Below are positions 1-7,619 of a DNA stretch of 20,254 bases, in pieces (the first letter of the stretch is position 1; each line of letters opens with the position of its first letter). The DNA comes from SYIM01 sp039800205 (GTDB lineage: Bacteria; Pseudomonadota; Gammaproteobacteria; Burkholderiales; Burkholderiaceae_E), in NCBI GenBank assembly GCA_039800205.1, contig JBDLRB010000114.1, positions 1-20,254 of the forward strand, read 5' to 3'. The translations under genes and the position numbers were made by a program. The notes beneath the pieces were generated by a model, which was not told where the DNA came from, did not search any database, and was given only the letters and a program-made list of their open reading frames with translations.

Positions 1-804
1 GAGAAATGGGGTCAGCCCGTTGTTGCCGAGAATCGTCCGGGCGGCAGCACCATCATCGGTGTTGACCATGTGGTCAAGTCGCCTGCAGATGGCTACACGC
101 TGTTGCTGGGCTCAAACAGCCTGGCCCTCAATCGCTTTCTGATCGCCAAGGTGCCCTACGACATCGATCGCGACATTGCGCCGATCATCCTGGTCGCCAA
201 GATTTCCAATGCGCTGGTCGTTCACCCCTCGGTCCCTGCCAGGGATCTGGGCGAGTTTCTGGCCTATGCCAAAGCCAATCCCAACAAGCTCACCTACGGT
301 TCAACCGGACAAGGCACCGCCACCCATCTCTTTGCAGAGATGTTCTCGATGATGACAGGCGTCAAGATGACTCACGTGCCCTACAAGGGCACCGGTCCGG
401 CCGTGGTCGATCTGCTGGGCGGGCAAATCAATCTGATGTTCGACAGCCTGTCCACGGTCATCCAGAACGAGAAGGCAGGCAAGGTCCGCATGATCGGTCT
501 GACCGCGATGGAGCGCGCCGAAGCGGCCCCCCAGTTCCCGACGCTGCATGAGTTGGGTGTGAAGGGCTATGACGCCACAGGCTGGTTCGGTTTTGCGACC
601 CGCAAAGGCGTTCCTCAGCCCATCATCAACAAGATCAATGCGGACATCGACGCGATCATTCGTACCCCTGAGATGCGCAAGCGCCTGGTGGGCATTGGCA
701 GCAACGTGGTCGGCGGTTCGCCCGAGGTCTTCAACGCGCACATTCAGTCCGAAGCGAAGAAATGGGGTGAGGTCATTCGTGCGCTGAACATCGCGCCGAA
801 GTAA
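1..804 (+). CDS. Bug/TctC-family tripartite tricarboxylate transporter substrate-binding protein (5' partial)
   Basis: The reading frame is open from the first base, so the start codon and signal peptide lie upstream; 267 residues are visible against about 320-330 for the family. Family members are periplasmic binding proteins that capture carboxylates or other small organic compounds for a TctAB-type membrane transporter or a signalling system. Visible hallmarks are the N-lobe motif ENRPGG, the PADGYTLLLG segment after it, GSTGQGTATHL in the ligand cleft, HVPYKGTGPAVVDLLGG and the helix-cap segment QINLMFDS. The gene ends in TAA at 802-804. No TctA or TctB gene is visible downstream; the next genes belong to an unrelated ABC importer 44 bases on. 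Whether the two are co-transcribed is open. Family assignment is secure; the ligand is unknown. Confidence 0.95.
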   Translation, partial: EKWGQPVVAENRPGGSTIIGVDHVVKSPADGYTLLLGSNSLALNRFLIAKVPYDIDRDIAPIILVAKISNALVVHPSVPARDLGEFLAYAKANPNKLTYGSTGQGTATHLFAEMFSMMTGVKMTHVPYKGTGPAVVDLLGGQINLMFDSLSTVIQNEKAGKVRMIGLTAMERAEAAPQFPTLHELGVKGYDATGWFGFATRKGVPQPIINKINADIDAIIRTPEMRKRLVGIGSNVVGGSPEVFNAHIQSEAKKWGEVIRALNIAPK

Positions 805-848
805 GCGCTCAGACGGCTGGATCGTTTCTGGAATCAGGATCGCATACC

Positions 849-1655
849 GTGTCCCTTCGACTGGGCCCCGTGCTGCTTCGTACGACGGTCGTGATCGTCT
901 ACGCGATCATGCTGTGTCCGATCGCCTTCGTGCTCTGGCTCAGTTTCTTCAAGGATGCGATCCTCTATTTCCCGCCCTCGGGCTACACGCTCTCGTGGTA
1001 CCTCAGGGCCTGGGATAATCCCGCCTTCGTCAATGGCTTTATCTTCAGCCTGCAGGTCGCGCTGATTGCGTCGGTCATTGGCGTCAGCCTGGGGGTGGTC
1101 GCCGCGTTGGGCATGATCCGACATCCCTTTCCGGGCAAAGATTGGGTCAATACGCTGTTGCTGTCACCCCTGCTGATGCCTTCCATCGTCGCCGGCATTG
1201 CGATCTACCTCTTCTACCTTCGTGCCGAGAATTTCTTCGACTATGACATCGTAGGCACGACAGCCGGCTTGGTCATGGCGCATATCTGCCTGACGATTCC
1301 CTGGACCGTGCGCCTGGTGTCGGCCAGTTTGCACGGCCTGGACGGTTCGGTCGAAGAGGCGGCGCGCAATCTCGGTGCGACTGGACGGGTGGCCTTCTTC
1401 CGGATCACGTTGCCGATGATCCGGCCTGCGATTGTCGCAGCCGGTCTCTTCAGTTTCATTGTCTCGTTCGAGAACCTGGAACTCTCGCTGTCGCTGGTCG
1501 GTCCGGGGAAGACCACGCTGCCCATTGCGATCATGCAGTACCTTGAATTCAATCTCGATCCGACCATTGCGGCGGTGTCATCCGTTCAGATCATCCTGCT
1601 CGGGGCCATCATGCTGATCACTGATCGGTTCGTGAAACTCAGTCAGGTGGTGTGA
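849..1655 (+). CDS. ABC transporter permease, PotC-like (spermidine/putrescine-type family)
   Basis: This is a 268-residue inner-membrane permease with about six hydrophobic helices (roughly residues 12-32, 64-90, 103-125, 134-152, 183-206 and 232-255). The cytoplasmic EAA loop that docks on the ATPase is clear: EEAARNLGA at 169-177, followed by FFRITLPMIRP. The N-terminal pattern, with FPPSGYTLSWY before the second helix, is typical of PotC/YdcV-type permeases. The start is GTG at 849, preceded by AGGAT at 836-840 with suitable spacing; no in-frame ATG fits better. Its stop overlaps the region where the ATPase gene begins. It should form a heterodimer with the second permease at 2735-3640. 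The order permease-ATPase-permease differs from the usual potABCD order. The substrate cannot be inferred, so no pot symbol is given. Confidence 0.93.
   Translation: MSLRLGPVLLRTTVVIVYAIMLCPIAFVLWLSFFKDAILYFPPSGYTLSWYLRAWDNPAFVNGFIFSLQVALIASVIGVSLGVVAALGMIRHPFPGKDWVNTLLLSPLLMPSIVAGIAIYLFYLRAENFFDYDIVGTTAGLVMAHICLTIPWTVRLVSASLHGLDGSVEEAARNLGATGRVAFFRITLPMIRPAIVAAGLFSFIVSFENLELSLSLVGPGKTTLPIAIMQYLEFNLDPTIAAVSSVQIILLGAIMLITDRFVKLSQVV
1645..1650 (+). promoter_or_regulatory. Ribosome binding site that decides the ABC ATPase start
   Basis: AGGTGG lies 7 bases before the ATG at 1658. An in-frame GTG at 1652 overlaps the permease stop as GTGA, but it sits too close to this site. ATG 1658 is therefore preferred, though GTG 1652 is possible. 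Confidence 0.5.
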
Positions 1656-1657
1656 CG

Positions 1658-2716
1658 ATGGCCCAGGTCGCCCTGTCCCATTTACGCAAGCAATTTGGCG
1701 CATCGGTCGCTGTCGCCGATTTCTCGCTCGAGATTGCTGACGGCGAATTCGTTGCATTTCTGGGGCCCAGCGGCTGTGGAAAGACCACCACCCTGCGGAT
1801 GATCGCCGGGTTCATCGAGCCCTCCGCCGGTCGAATCGTGATCGGCGGGCAGGACGTGACAGACGTCCCTGTGCATCGCCGGGGCACGGGCATGGTGTTC
1901 CAGCGCTATGCACTCTTTCCGCACATGACGGTCGCTCAGAACATCTCGTTCGGGCTCGAGATGCAGAAGGTTCAGGGTGAGGCGCGCAGCGCACGTATCG
2001 ATCGCGCGCTCGAACTCGTTCGGATGAGCGAACTTCGCGACCGGTACCCGAGACAGTTGTCCGGGGGGCAGCAGCAGCGGGTGGCGATTGCGAGAGCGCT
2101 GGCGATCGAGCCCAAGGTGTTTTTGCTGGATGAACCCCTGTCCAATCTGGATGCCAAGCTGCGTCTCGAGGTGCGCGACGAGATCCGCGCCTTGCAGCGC
2201 AAACTTGGGCTGACCACCGTGTTCGTCACCCATGATCAGGAGGAGGCCCTGTCGATTGCCGACCGGATTGCCATCATGCACGACGGCATCGTGCAGCAGG
2301 TCGGCACACCCGACGAGGTCTACGAGCGTCCGGCCAATCTGTTCGTCGCAGACTTTCTGGGCAAGATGAATTTTTTCGAGGGACGGGTAGCTGCGCCCGG
2401 CCGCTTCGTCTGCCCGAATGGCCTGGTGCTTTCCATGGCGGACCTCACGACCCACAGCCGAGTGACCCGGCTGGGGATCCGACCCGAGCGTTTGCGCTTG
2501 TCGCGTGAACCCGGTCAGGGTGACCATTCGATGGCGGTCCACGTGCTGGGTTCGACCTACCTGGGCGCCTTGCTCGAGGTCCAGATGCAGGCCGTCGAAC
2601 CGGGTGGGCCGGTACTGATTGCCCAATTGCAGAATCTTCGGGCCGGTGCGGCCCCGGCGGTTGGCGAACGGCTGCACGTGGCCTTCGATGCCACTGACCT
2701 TGTGCCGTTTCACTGA
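1658..2716 (+). CDS. ABC transporter ATP-binding protein, PotA-like with TOBE domain
   Basis: This is the cytoplasmic ATPase that powers the importer. Counting from the ATG at 1658 (352 residues), every nucleotide-binding motif is intact: Walker A GPSGCGKTT near 36-44, the Q-loop in FQRYALFPHMT near 81-91, the signature LSGGQQQRVAIARAL near 134-148, Walker B VFLLDEP near 154-160 and the switch histidine in FVTHDQEEAL near 189-198. The C-terminal third carries a TOBE-type regulatory domain (GIRPERLRLS, then LGSTYLGALLEVQ), as in PotA, FbpC and UgpC importers. An alternative GTG start at 1652 adds two residues and overlaps the upstream stop. The gene lies between two permease genes of the same family, so the three products very likely form one complex. 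The ligand is unknown. Confidence 0.96.
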   Translation: MAQVALSHLRKQFGASVAVADFSLEIADGEFVAFLGPSGCGKTTTLRMIAGFIEPSAGRIVIGGQDVTDVPVHRRGTGMVFQRYALFPHMTVAQNISFGLEMQKVQGEARSARIDRALELVRMSELRDRYPRQLSGGQQQRVAIARALAIEPKVFLLDEPLSNLDAKLRLEVRDEIRALQRKLGLTTVFVTHDQEEALSIADRIAIMHDGIVQQVGTPDEVYERPANLFVADFLGKMNFFEGRVAAPGRFVCPNGLVLSMADLTTHSRVTRLGIRPERLRLSREPGQGDHSMAVHVLGSTYLGALLEVQMQAVEPGGPVLIAQLQNLRAGAAPAVGERLHVAFDATDLVPFH

Positions 2717-2734
2717 TCTCGCTCAGCGCAGACA

Positions 2735-3640
2735 ATGGCTCGTTCCAATACGACTCCGCCGCCTGCCCTGAATGTGCGCCCGGATCGGGCTGGTCGTTTG
2801 GGGGCCGGGCTTGCCTTTCCCGCGTCGATCGTTGTGTTGATCATCATCATGCTGCCGATCCTGATGATGTTTCGCTACAGCTTCAACGCCTACGATCCGA
2901 TCGAAATCATGAAGGAGGGCTTCACGCTCCAGAATTACGTGAAATTTTTCGGGGACAAGTACTACCTCGATGTGTTCACAACGACCCTCAAGGTGGCGCT
3001 GCTCTGTACGGTCCTGTCGCTCGTGATGGGTTTCCCGGTCGCCTACTTTCTCGCGCGGACCCACACCCGCTTCAAAAGCCTCCTGATCATCCTGCTGGTC
3101 TTTCCGCTGATGGTCGGCAATGTCGTACGCGCGGCCGGTTGGATGGTTGTGTTGGGGAACGCCGGCGCGGCCAATGCACTTTTCAGGGCACTCGGTTTGA
3201 TCGACGAGCCGATCAAGCTGCTCTACACGCCGCTTGCGGTGGTGATCGGGACCACGGCAGTGGTCCTGCCCTTCATGATCCTGACGCTGCAGAGCGTTCT
3301 CGAGGGCATCGATTTTTCGCTTGAGGAAGCCTCGCGCAATCTGGGGGCCAATCACGCGATCACCTTTTTCAGGGTGATCGCGCCGCTCGCGGCGCCCGGC
3401 GTTGCGGCCGGTACGCTCCTGGTCTTCATCCTCTGCATGAACGCGTATGCAACCCCCGTTTTGCTGGGTGGGACCGGCATCACGATGATGGCCCCATCGC
3501 TGTACGCGCAGATTACCAAGGCATCCAACTGGCCCTTTGGGTCGGCGATGGCCCTGGTCCTGGTGTGTGCGACGCTTGTGATCGCGGTGAGTTCAAGCTG
3601 GCTGATCCACCGCCGCTATGTGAAAACCATGACGACCTGA
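2735..3640 (+). CDS. ABC transporter permease, PotB-like
   Basis: This is a 301-residue inner-membrane permease. A polar N-terminal tail of about 25 residues precedes six hydrophobic helices (roughly 28-47, 83-107, 113-135, 162-185, 212-240 and 268-292). The EAA docking loop is EEASRNLGA at 197-205, followed by FFRVIAPLAAPG. PotB-type features are GFTLQNYVKFF in the first periplasmic loop, FPLMVGNVVRAAGWMVVLG around helix 3 and VVLPFMILTLQSVLEGID before the EAA loop. The ATG at 2735 follows the ATPase stop by 18 bases. It is the natural partner of the permease at 849-1655. The stop at 3638-3640 is 35 bases before the first amidohydrolase, consistent with one transcript. Confidence 0.94.
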   Translation: MARSNTTPPPALNVRPDRAGRLGAGLAFPASIVVLIIIMLPILMMFRYSFNAYDPIEIMKEGFTLQNYVKFFGDKYYLDVFTTTLKVALLCTVLSLVMGFPVAYFLARTHTRFKSLLIILLVFPLMVGNVVRAAGWMVVLGNAGAANALFRALGLIDEPIKLLYTPLAVVIGTTAVVLPFMILTLQSVLEGIDFSLEEASRNLGANHAITFFRVIAPLAAPGVAAGTLLVFILCMNAYATPVLLGGTGITMMAPSLYAQITKASNWPFGSAMALVLVCATLVIAVSSSWLIHRRYVKTMTT

Positions 3641-3663
3641 TTCCATCCCATGCCGATTCCAAT

Positions 3664-3667
3664 GGAG
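3664..3667 (+). promoter_or_regulatory. Ribosome binding site fixing the start of the first amidohydrolase
   Basis: GGAG lies 8 bases before the ATG at 3676. This argues against an in-frame upstream start near 3565, which would lie inside the permease gene and add 37 residues with no family counterpart. Confidence 0.6.
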
Positions 3668-3675
3668 ACCTTGAG

Positions 3676-4917
3676 ATGAGCCTTTTGCTGCTGAGCCGAG
3701 GCGAGTTGCTCGACCCCATGCAGCCCGCGTTGACGGGCACACATGATGTCCTGATCGAAGAGGGCGTCATCCGCGAGGTCTCGGCCTCGCCGATCCACTC
3801 GCCGTCGGCGCGGGTGATCAACCTGTCCGGGCGTACCGTCATGCCCGGCTTGATCGACCTGCATGTGCATGTGCTGGCCACGCAGCTCAATCTGAATACC
3901 CAAGGTGTCCTGCCCGATGCGCTGGTCATGTACCGGGCGCTCCCGATCATGAAGGCCATGCTGCGGCGCGGCTTCACCACGGTGCGCGATGCGGGGGGCG
4001 CGGGCTGGGGGATCAAGTGCGCGGTCGAAGAGGGCAGTGCGGTCGGGCCACGACTGTTCATCTCTGGTCATGCACTGAGTCAGACCGGCGGGCATGGTGA
4101 TCCGCGACCGCGCTCCGATCATCTGCGGCCGATGAATCTGTGCGGTTGCTGCTTTCGTGCGGGTGAGATCAGTCGGGTGGCAGACGGCGTCGATGAAGTC
4201 ATTCGCGCCGTTCGTCAGGAACTGCAGATGGGTGCGGATCAGATCAAGATCATGGCCTCGGGCGGCGTCGCATCGCCCACCGATCCAATCGCCGCGCTTG
4301 GTTATTCCGACGACGAGATCCGGGCGATCGTGGCCGAAGCCCGCGCGCGCCAGACCTATGTCATGGCCCATTCCTACACGGCCGAGGCCATCGCGCGTGC
4401 CGTCAGCCTGGGCGTACGCACGATCGAGCACGGCAATCTGATCGATGATGCGGCGGCACAGGTCATGCGTCAGCATGGGGCCTACGCGGTCCCCACTCTG
4501 GTGACCTACGAGGCCCTGGCTCTCGAGGGCGCGCAGTACGGCTTGCCGCCCGAGAGCGTCGAGAAGATCGGTTCAGTCAAGGAGGCCGGGCTCGGTTCAC
4601 TCGAGATCTTCAAGCGAAATGGCGTGTCGATGGGCTATGGCTCCGATCTGCTGGGGCCTTCCCAGCGCCTGCAAAGCGAGGAGTTCCGCATCCGGGCGCA
4701 GGTCCTGTCGAACCAGGAGGTCATCCAGAGCGCGACCACGATCGCGGCCGAGGTCCTCCAGCGGGTGGGCCAATTGGGTCGGCTGCAGCCCGGTGCGATG
4801 GCCGATGTGCTGGCTGTTGACGGGGATCCCATGCGTGATCTTTCCTGCCTGAGTGGTCAGGGCGAGCGAATTCCGCTGGTGATCAAGGGCGGTGTGGTGC
4901 AGTTCAACGAGCTCTGA
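3676..4917 (+). CDS. Metal-dependent amidohydrolase (prolidase/imidazolonepropionase-like)
   Basis: This 413-residue cytoplasmic hydrolase belongs to the amidohydrolase superfamily, in the group that includes prolidase-like peptidases and related amide hydrolases. A complete binuclear metal site is visible: H63 and H65 in LIDLHVHV, the bridging lysine K191 in IKIMASGG, H232 in VMAHSYTAEA, H252 in TIEHGN and D324 in GYGSD. The ASGGVASPTDP segment after the lysine is typical of this group. The C-terminal part ends in the usual cap strand (ADVLAVDGDP, then VIKGGVV). A cysteine cluster (C156, C158, C159) lies just before the bridging-lysine strand. There is no signal peptide. The ATG at 3676 is supported by its ribosome binding site. 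Its place in the importer operon suggests it hydrolyses the imported compound, most likely at a C-N bond; the substrate is not determinable. Confidence 0.92.
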   Translation: MSLLLLSRGELLDPMQPALTGTHDVLIEEGVIREVSASPIHSPSARVINLSGRTVMPGLIDLHVHVLATQLNLNTQGVLPDALVMYRALPIMKAMLRRGFTTVRDAGGAGWGIKCAVEEGSAVGPRLFISGHALSQTGGHGDPRPRSDHLRPMNLCGCCFRAGEISRVADGVDEVIRAVRQELQMGADQIKIMASGGVASPTDPIAALGYSDDEIRAIVAEARARQTYVMAHSYTAEAIARAVSLGVRTIEHGNLIDDAAAQVMRQHGAYAVPTLVTYEALALEGAQYGLPPESVEKIGSVKEAGLGSLEIFKRNGVSMGYGSDLLGPSQRLQSEEFRIRAQVLSNQEVIQSATTIAAEVLQRVGQLGRLQPGAMADVLAVDGDPMRDLSCLSGQGERIPLVIKGGVVQFNEL

Positions 4918-4918
4918 A

Positions 4919-4925
4919 GAAGGAG
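4919..4925 (+). promoter_or_regulatory. Ribosome binding site fixing the start of the second amidohydrolase
   Basis: The purine-rich run GAAGGAG ends 8 bases before the ATG at 4934. It supports that start over an in-frame GTG at 4892, which overlaps the end of the first amidohydrolase. Confidence 0.6.
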
Positions 4926-4933
4926 TCGTCATC

Positions 4934-6553
4934 ATGGCGAGTGAAGCGACCCTGAACGGCGTGGCCGTCGAGGCGGGTGAGGAGCCACGGCTCATGTTCG
5001 AGCCCAAGGGCATGTTTCCGTCGTCCCGGGCGACGGGCCGGGACCGCGGAGCAGGGCCCTTCAAGCGCCTGGTGCTTCGCGGTGCAACCGTCATCGACGG
5101 CACTGGGGCGCCGCCCTGGGGGCCAGTGGATATCGTGATCGAGGGCGACCGGATCACGCAGCTGGCCAGTGTGGGGACGCCTGGGAAACCGATCAATCCT
5201 GCGCGGCGGCCGGCGGCCGGCGATCACGAGATCGACTGTCATGGCCGCTTCGTCACCCCGGGTCTGATCGATGCGCATGCGCACGTCGGCACCCCCTGGC
5301 ATGCGATGAGTGGCGAGCCCTTGCCCGCTGATTACGTCTACAAGCTCTGGCTCGCGCACGGGGTCACCACGGTGCGCGAGATGGGCAGCATGAATGGCCT
5401 GGGCTGGATGCTTGAGCAGCGGGAGGCGCAGCGTGCCCACCGGATTGCCGCACCCAACTTCGTGCTGCACAGCTATTTTCCGGCGGTGAACGAGCGGATC
5501 AAGACCTTGCATACGGTCGATCAGGCGCGCCATTGGGTTCGCCGATTACGCGAGCGTGGCGCCGACGGCATCAAGTTCTTTGGTGCGCCCCCCCGGATCA
5601 TGCAGGCGGCGCTGGATGAGGCCCAGGCACAGGGCTTGCGGACCGGTTGCCATCATGCGCAGATGGGCGTCACGCGGGTCAACGCGCTGGATTCTGCCCG
5701 TTGGGGCCTGACCAGCTCCGAGCACTATTACGGCATTCCCGAGGCTCTGTTCGATCGGCGGGTCGTACAGGACTATCCGCAGGGCTACAACTACAACGAC
5801 GAATACTTCCGCTTCGCGGTGTCGGGCGAGATGTTTTCGCAGGCCACCGAGCCGGGTTCGGCGAGGTGGAACGCGGTGCTCGACGAGTTTCTGTCCCTGG
5901 GGCACACCTTTGTGCCCACCTTCAATATTTACGACGCCAATCGGGACTTGATGCGCACGCGCCGCGCCGACTGGCACGGCCGCTACACGATGCGCACGCT
6001 GTGGCGCTATTTCCAGCCGCAGCGGGGTGGACATGGCGCCTACTGGTATCGGTGGAGCACAAAGAACGAGATCGACTGGAAGCGGAACTATCAGGTCTGG
6101 ATGCAGTTCGTCAACGACTACAAGAATCGGGGGGGGCGCGTCTGCGCCGGCAGCGATTCGGGCTTCATCTTTCAGGTCTACGGTTTTGGCTTGATCCGGG
6201 AACTCGAATTGCTGCAGGAAGCCGGCTTCAATCCGCTGGAGGTGCTTCGCGCGGCGACCCATCAGTGCGCGGAGCTGCTTGGTGTCGAGGAGGACACCGG
6301 CTCGATTGACGTGGGTAAGCGCGCCGACCTCTTGATTCACGATCAGAACCCGCTGGATGATTTCAAGCTGCTCTATGCGACGGGCGCCTGGCGTCTCAAC
6401 GACGAGACCGGCTCGCCGCAGTGGGAGCGAAGCCTGTCGCACACGCTCTGCGCGGGGATGGTCTATCCGGTCGACGAATTGCTCGCTGATGTGCGGGCGA
6501 TGGTCGATCAGAGCTGGCAAGGTCATGCCGATGAACGACCGCCTTGGTATTGA
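4934..6553 (+). CDS. Metal-dependent amidohydrolase family protein, larger second paralogue
   Basis: This is a 539-residue amidohydrolase-superfamily enzyme, about 125 residues longer than its upstream neighbour and clearly divergent from it. The cap strand RLVLRGATVIDGTG starts near residue 45. The metal site appears complete: H115 and H117 in LIDAHAHV, K214 in DGIKFFGAPP, H240 or H241 in TGCHHAQ, H264 in SSEHYYG and D408 in CAGSDSGF. The C-terminal signature IDVGKRADLLIHDQNP is typical. The extra length lies in an N-terminal extension of about 44 residues, an aromatic-rich insertion around 330-395 and a C-terminal tail after 490. No signal peptide is seen. An 8-G run is encoded at 6129-6136. 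The 3' end overlaps the next gene by 23 bases, which suggests coupled translation. The substrate is unknown; it may act in sequence with the first hydrolase. Confidence 0.9.
   Translation: MASEATLNGVAVEAGEEPRLMFEPKGMFPSSRATGRDRGAGPFKRLVLRGATVIDGTGAPPWGPVDIVIEGDRITQLASVGTPGKPINPARRPAAGDHEIDCHGRFVTPGLIDAHAHVGTPWHAMSGEPLPADYVYKLWLAHGVTTVREMGSMNGLGWMLEQREAQRAHRIAAPNFVLHSYFPAVNERIKTLHTVDQARHWVRRLRERGADGIKFFGAPPRIMQAALDEAQAQGLRTGCHHAQMGVTRVNALDSARWGLTSSEHYYGIPEALFDRRVVQDYPQGYNYNDEYFRFAVSGEMFSQATEPGSARWNAVLDEFLSLGHTFVPTFNIYDANRDLMRTRRADWHGRYTMRTLWRYFQPQRGGHGAYWYRWSTKNEIDWKRNYQVWMQFVNDYKNRGGRVCAGSDSGFIFQVYGFGLIRELELLQEAGFNPLEVLRAATHQCAELLGVEEDTGSIDVGKRADLLIHDQNPLDDFKLLYATGAWRLNDETGSPQWERSLSHTLCAGMVYPVDELLADVRAMVDQSWQGHADERPPWY
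6519..6522 (+). promoter_or_regulatory. Ribosome binding site inside the second amidohydrolase, for the CobW-like gene
   Basis: AAGG sits 8 bases before the ATG at 6531 but only 2 before the in-frame ATG at 6525. It therefore favours 6531 as the start. The site lies within the coding sequence of the preceding gene. Confidence 0.45.
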
Positions 6554-7619
6554 ATGCCTGATTCTCTGTGGCTTCCTGGGGAGCGGCAAGACGACGCTCC
6601 TCGGGCGTTTTCTGGCCGGTCGTGACCTGCATGACACGGCGGTCATCGTCAACGAAGCCGGAGAGGTGGGCATTGATGCGGCCGTGCTGCAGACCCAAGC
6701 GCCTGACGACCCGGTGCTGATGCTCGACAATGGATGCATCTGTTGTTCGCTACGCAGTTCGCTGGTCGATACGGTCTTGCGCCTGATTCATGCACCACGC
6801 CCAATGGGTGCGCCGCCTCTGAGGCGCATTGTCATCGAGACCAGCGGGATTTCACGTCCGGGTGCAGTCCTTGCGACGCTGCGCGATCGCGATCTGATCG
6901 AGCTGAATCTCGATATCCGCGTTCTCTGCACCTTCGATGCCAGCCGGCCCGATGAGGCGCCTGAACACCAGATGGATGAGGCCCTGGCGCAATGGGCGGC
7001 GGCTCAGCGCATCGTGCTCACCAAGCTCGATCTGATCGATGCCGCCGGGATCGAGCGTGCGCGCTTGCGCGTGGCAAGGATCAATCCGCTCGCCGAGTGT
7101 GTCGTTGAGCCTGACATCGATCGACGGGTGCGCGGGGCCTTCGGTCCGTTAAGCTTTGATGCAGCAGCGTCGGGCGGCGCCTCACCCGCTCGGTCGCTCG
7201 AGTCTGGACCCGAATCACAAGCGGTGGCCCACCCGCGCATCCGGGTGTTCAGGGGGGGGCCGGCGTCAACGCTTGACTGGGCGGGTTTTGCCGCGTGGGT
7301 CGATGACCTGACGGGATTACTGGGCGAGCGCTTGCTGCGCTTCAAGGCCATCGTGATGCTCGGGGACATGGGCGCGCCGGTGTTGCTGCAGTCGGTCGGA
7401 ACCCAGTTCAGCGCGCCTCAGCCGGCGGGTCCTGCGCGACTGCCTGATGGACAGCCATCGAGCGTCATTGTCATCGCGCGCGATTGCGAACTGGACTGGA
7501 TCCATGCACAGTTGGCCGACGCACCCGTCCGCTTGAGCCCGTGGCAGGCGCCGTCCGATCGAACGATTCGTTTACCCATTCATTCTGATTACACCCAACC
7601 GGAGGAGGAAGCACCATGA
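6531..7619 (+). CDS. CobW/COG0523-family GTPase, putative metallochaperone
   Basis: This is a 362-residue G3E-family P-loop GTPase. Counting from the ATG at 6531 one sees Walker A GFLGSGKTT at 14-22, the switch segment VNEAGEVGID near 40-49, the family metal motif GCICC with C69, C71 and C72, IETSGISRPG near 102-111 and the guanine-specificity motif TKLD at 164-167. A CobW C-terminal domain follows (RLLRFKAIVML near 267-277). COG0523 proteins are known to deliver Zn, Co, Fe or other metals to client enzymes in a GTP-dependent way. No His-rich metal loop is present. The gene overlaps the second amidohydrolase by 23 bases and its TGA overlaps the next ATG. Serving the two neighbouring metallo-amidohydrolases is therefore a reasonable inference, but it is not shown. 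An 8-G run lies at 7252-7259. Confidence 0.92.
   Translation: MNDRLGIECLILCGFLGSGKTTLLGRFLAGRDLHDTAVIVNEAGEVGIDAAVLQTQAPDDPVLMLDNGCICCSLRSSLVDTVLRLIHAPRPMGAPPLRRIVIETSGISRPGAVLATLRDRDLIELNLDIRVLCTFDASRPDEAPEHQMDEALAQWAAAQRIVLTKLDLIDAAGIERARLRVARINPLAECVVEPDIDRRVRGAFGPLSFDAAASGGASPARSLESGPESQAVAHPRIRVFRGGPASTLDWAGFAAWVDDLTGLLGERLLRFKAIVMLGDMGAPVLLQSVGTQFSAPQPAGPARLPDGQPSSVIVIARDCELDWIHAQLADAPVRLSPWQAPSDRTIRLPIHSDYTQPEEEAP
7601..7608 (+). promoter_or_regulatory. Strong ribosome binding site for the ABC binding-protein gene
   Basis: GGAGGAGG ends 7 bases before the ATG at 7616. It is the best Shine-Dalgarno match seen in the window. This fits the need to make binding protein in excess over the membrane components. 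Confidence 0.7.

Noticed and set aside
1682..2713. 343-codon open frame antisense to the ABC ATPase
   Set aside because: The opposite strand encodes a complete ATPase with all motifs; this frame has none.
3565..3675. Upstream in-frame extension of the first amidohydrolase
   Set aside because: It would overlap the permease gene by 76 bases; the family begins at the methionine at 3676, which has a good ribosome binding site.
5546..6739. 397-codon open frame antisense to the second amidohydrolase and GTPase
   Set aside because: It mirrors two real genes with intact catalytic motifs and has no motif of its own.
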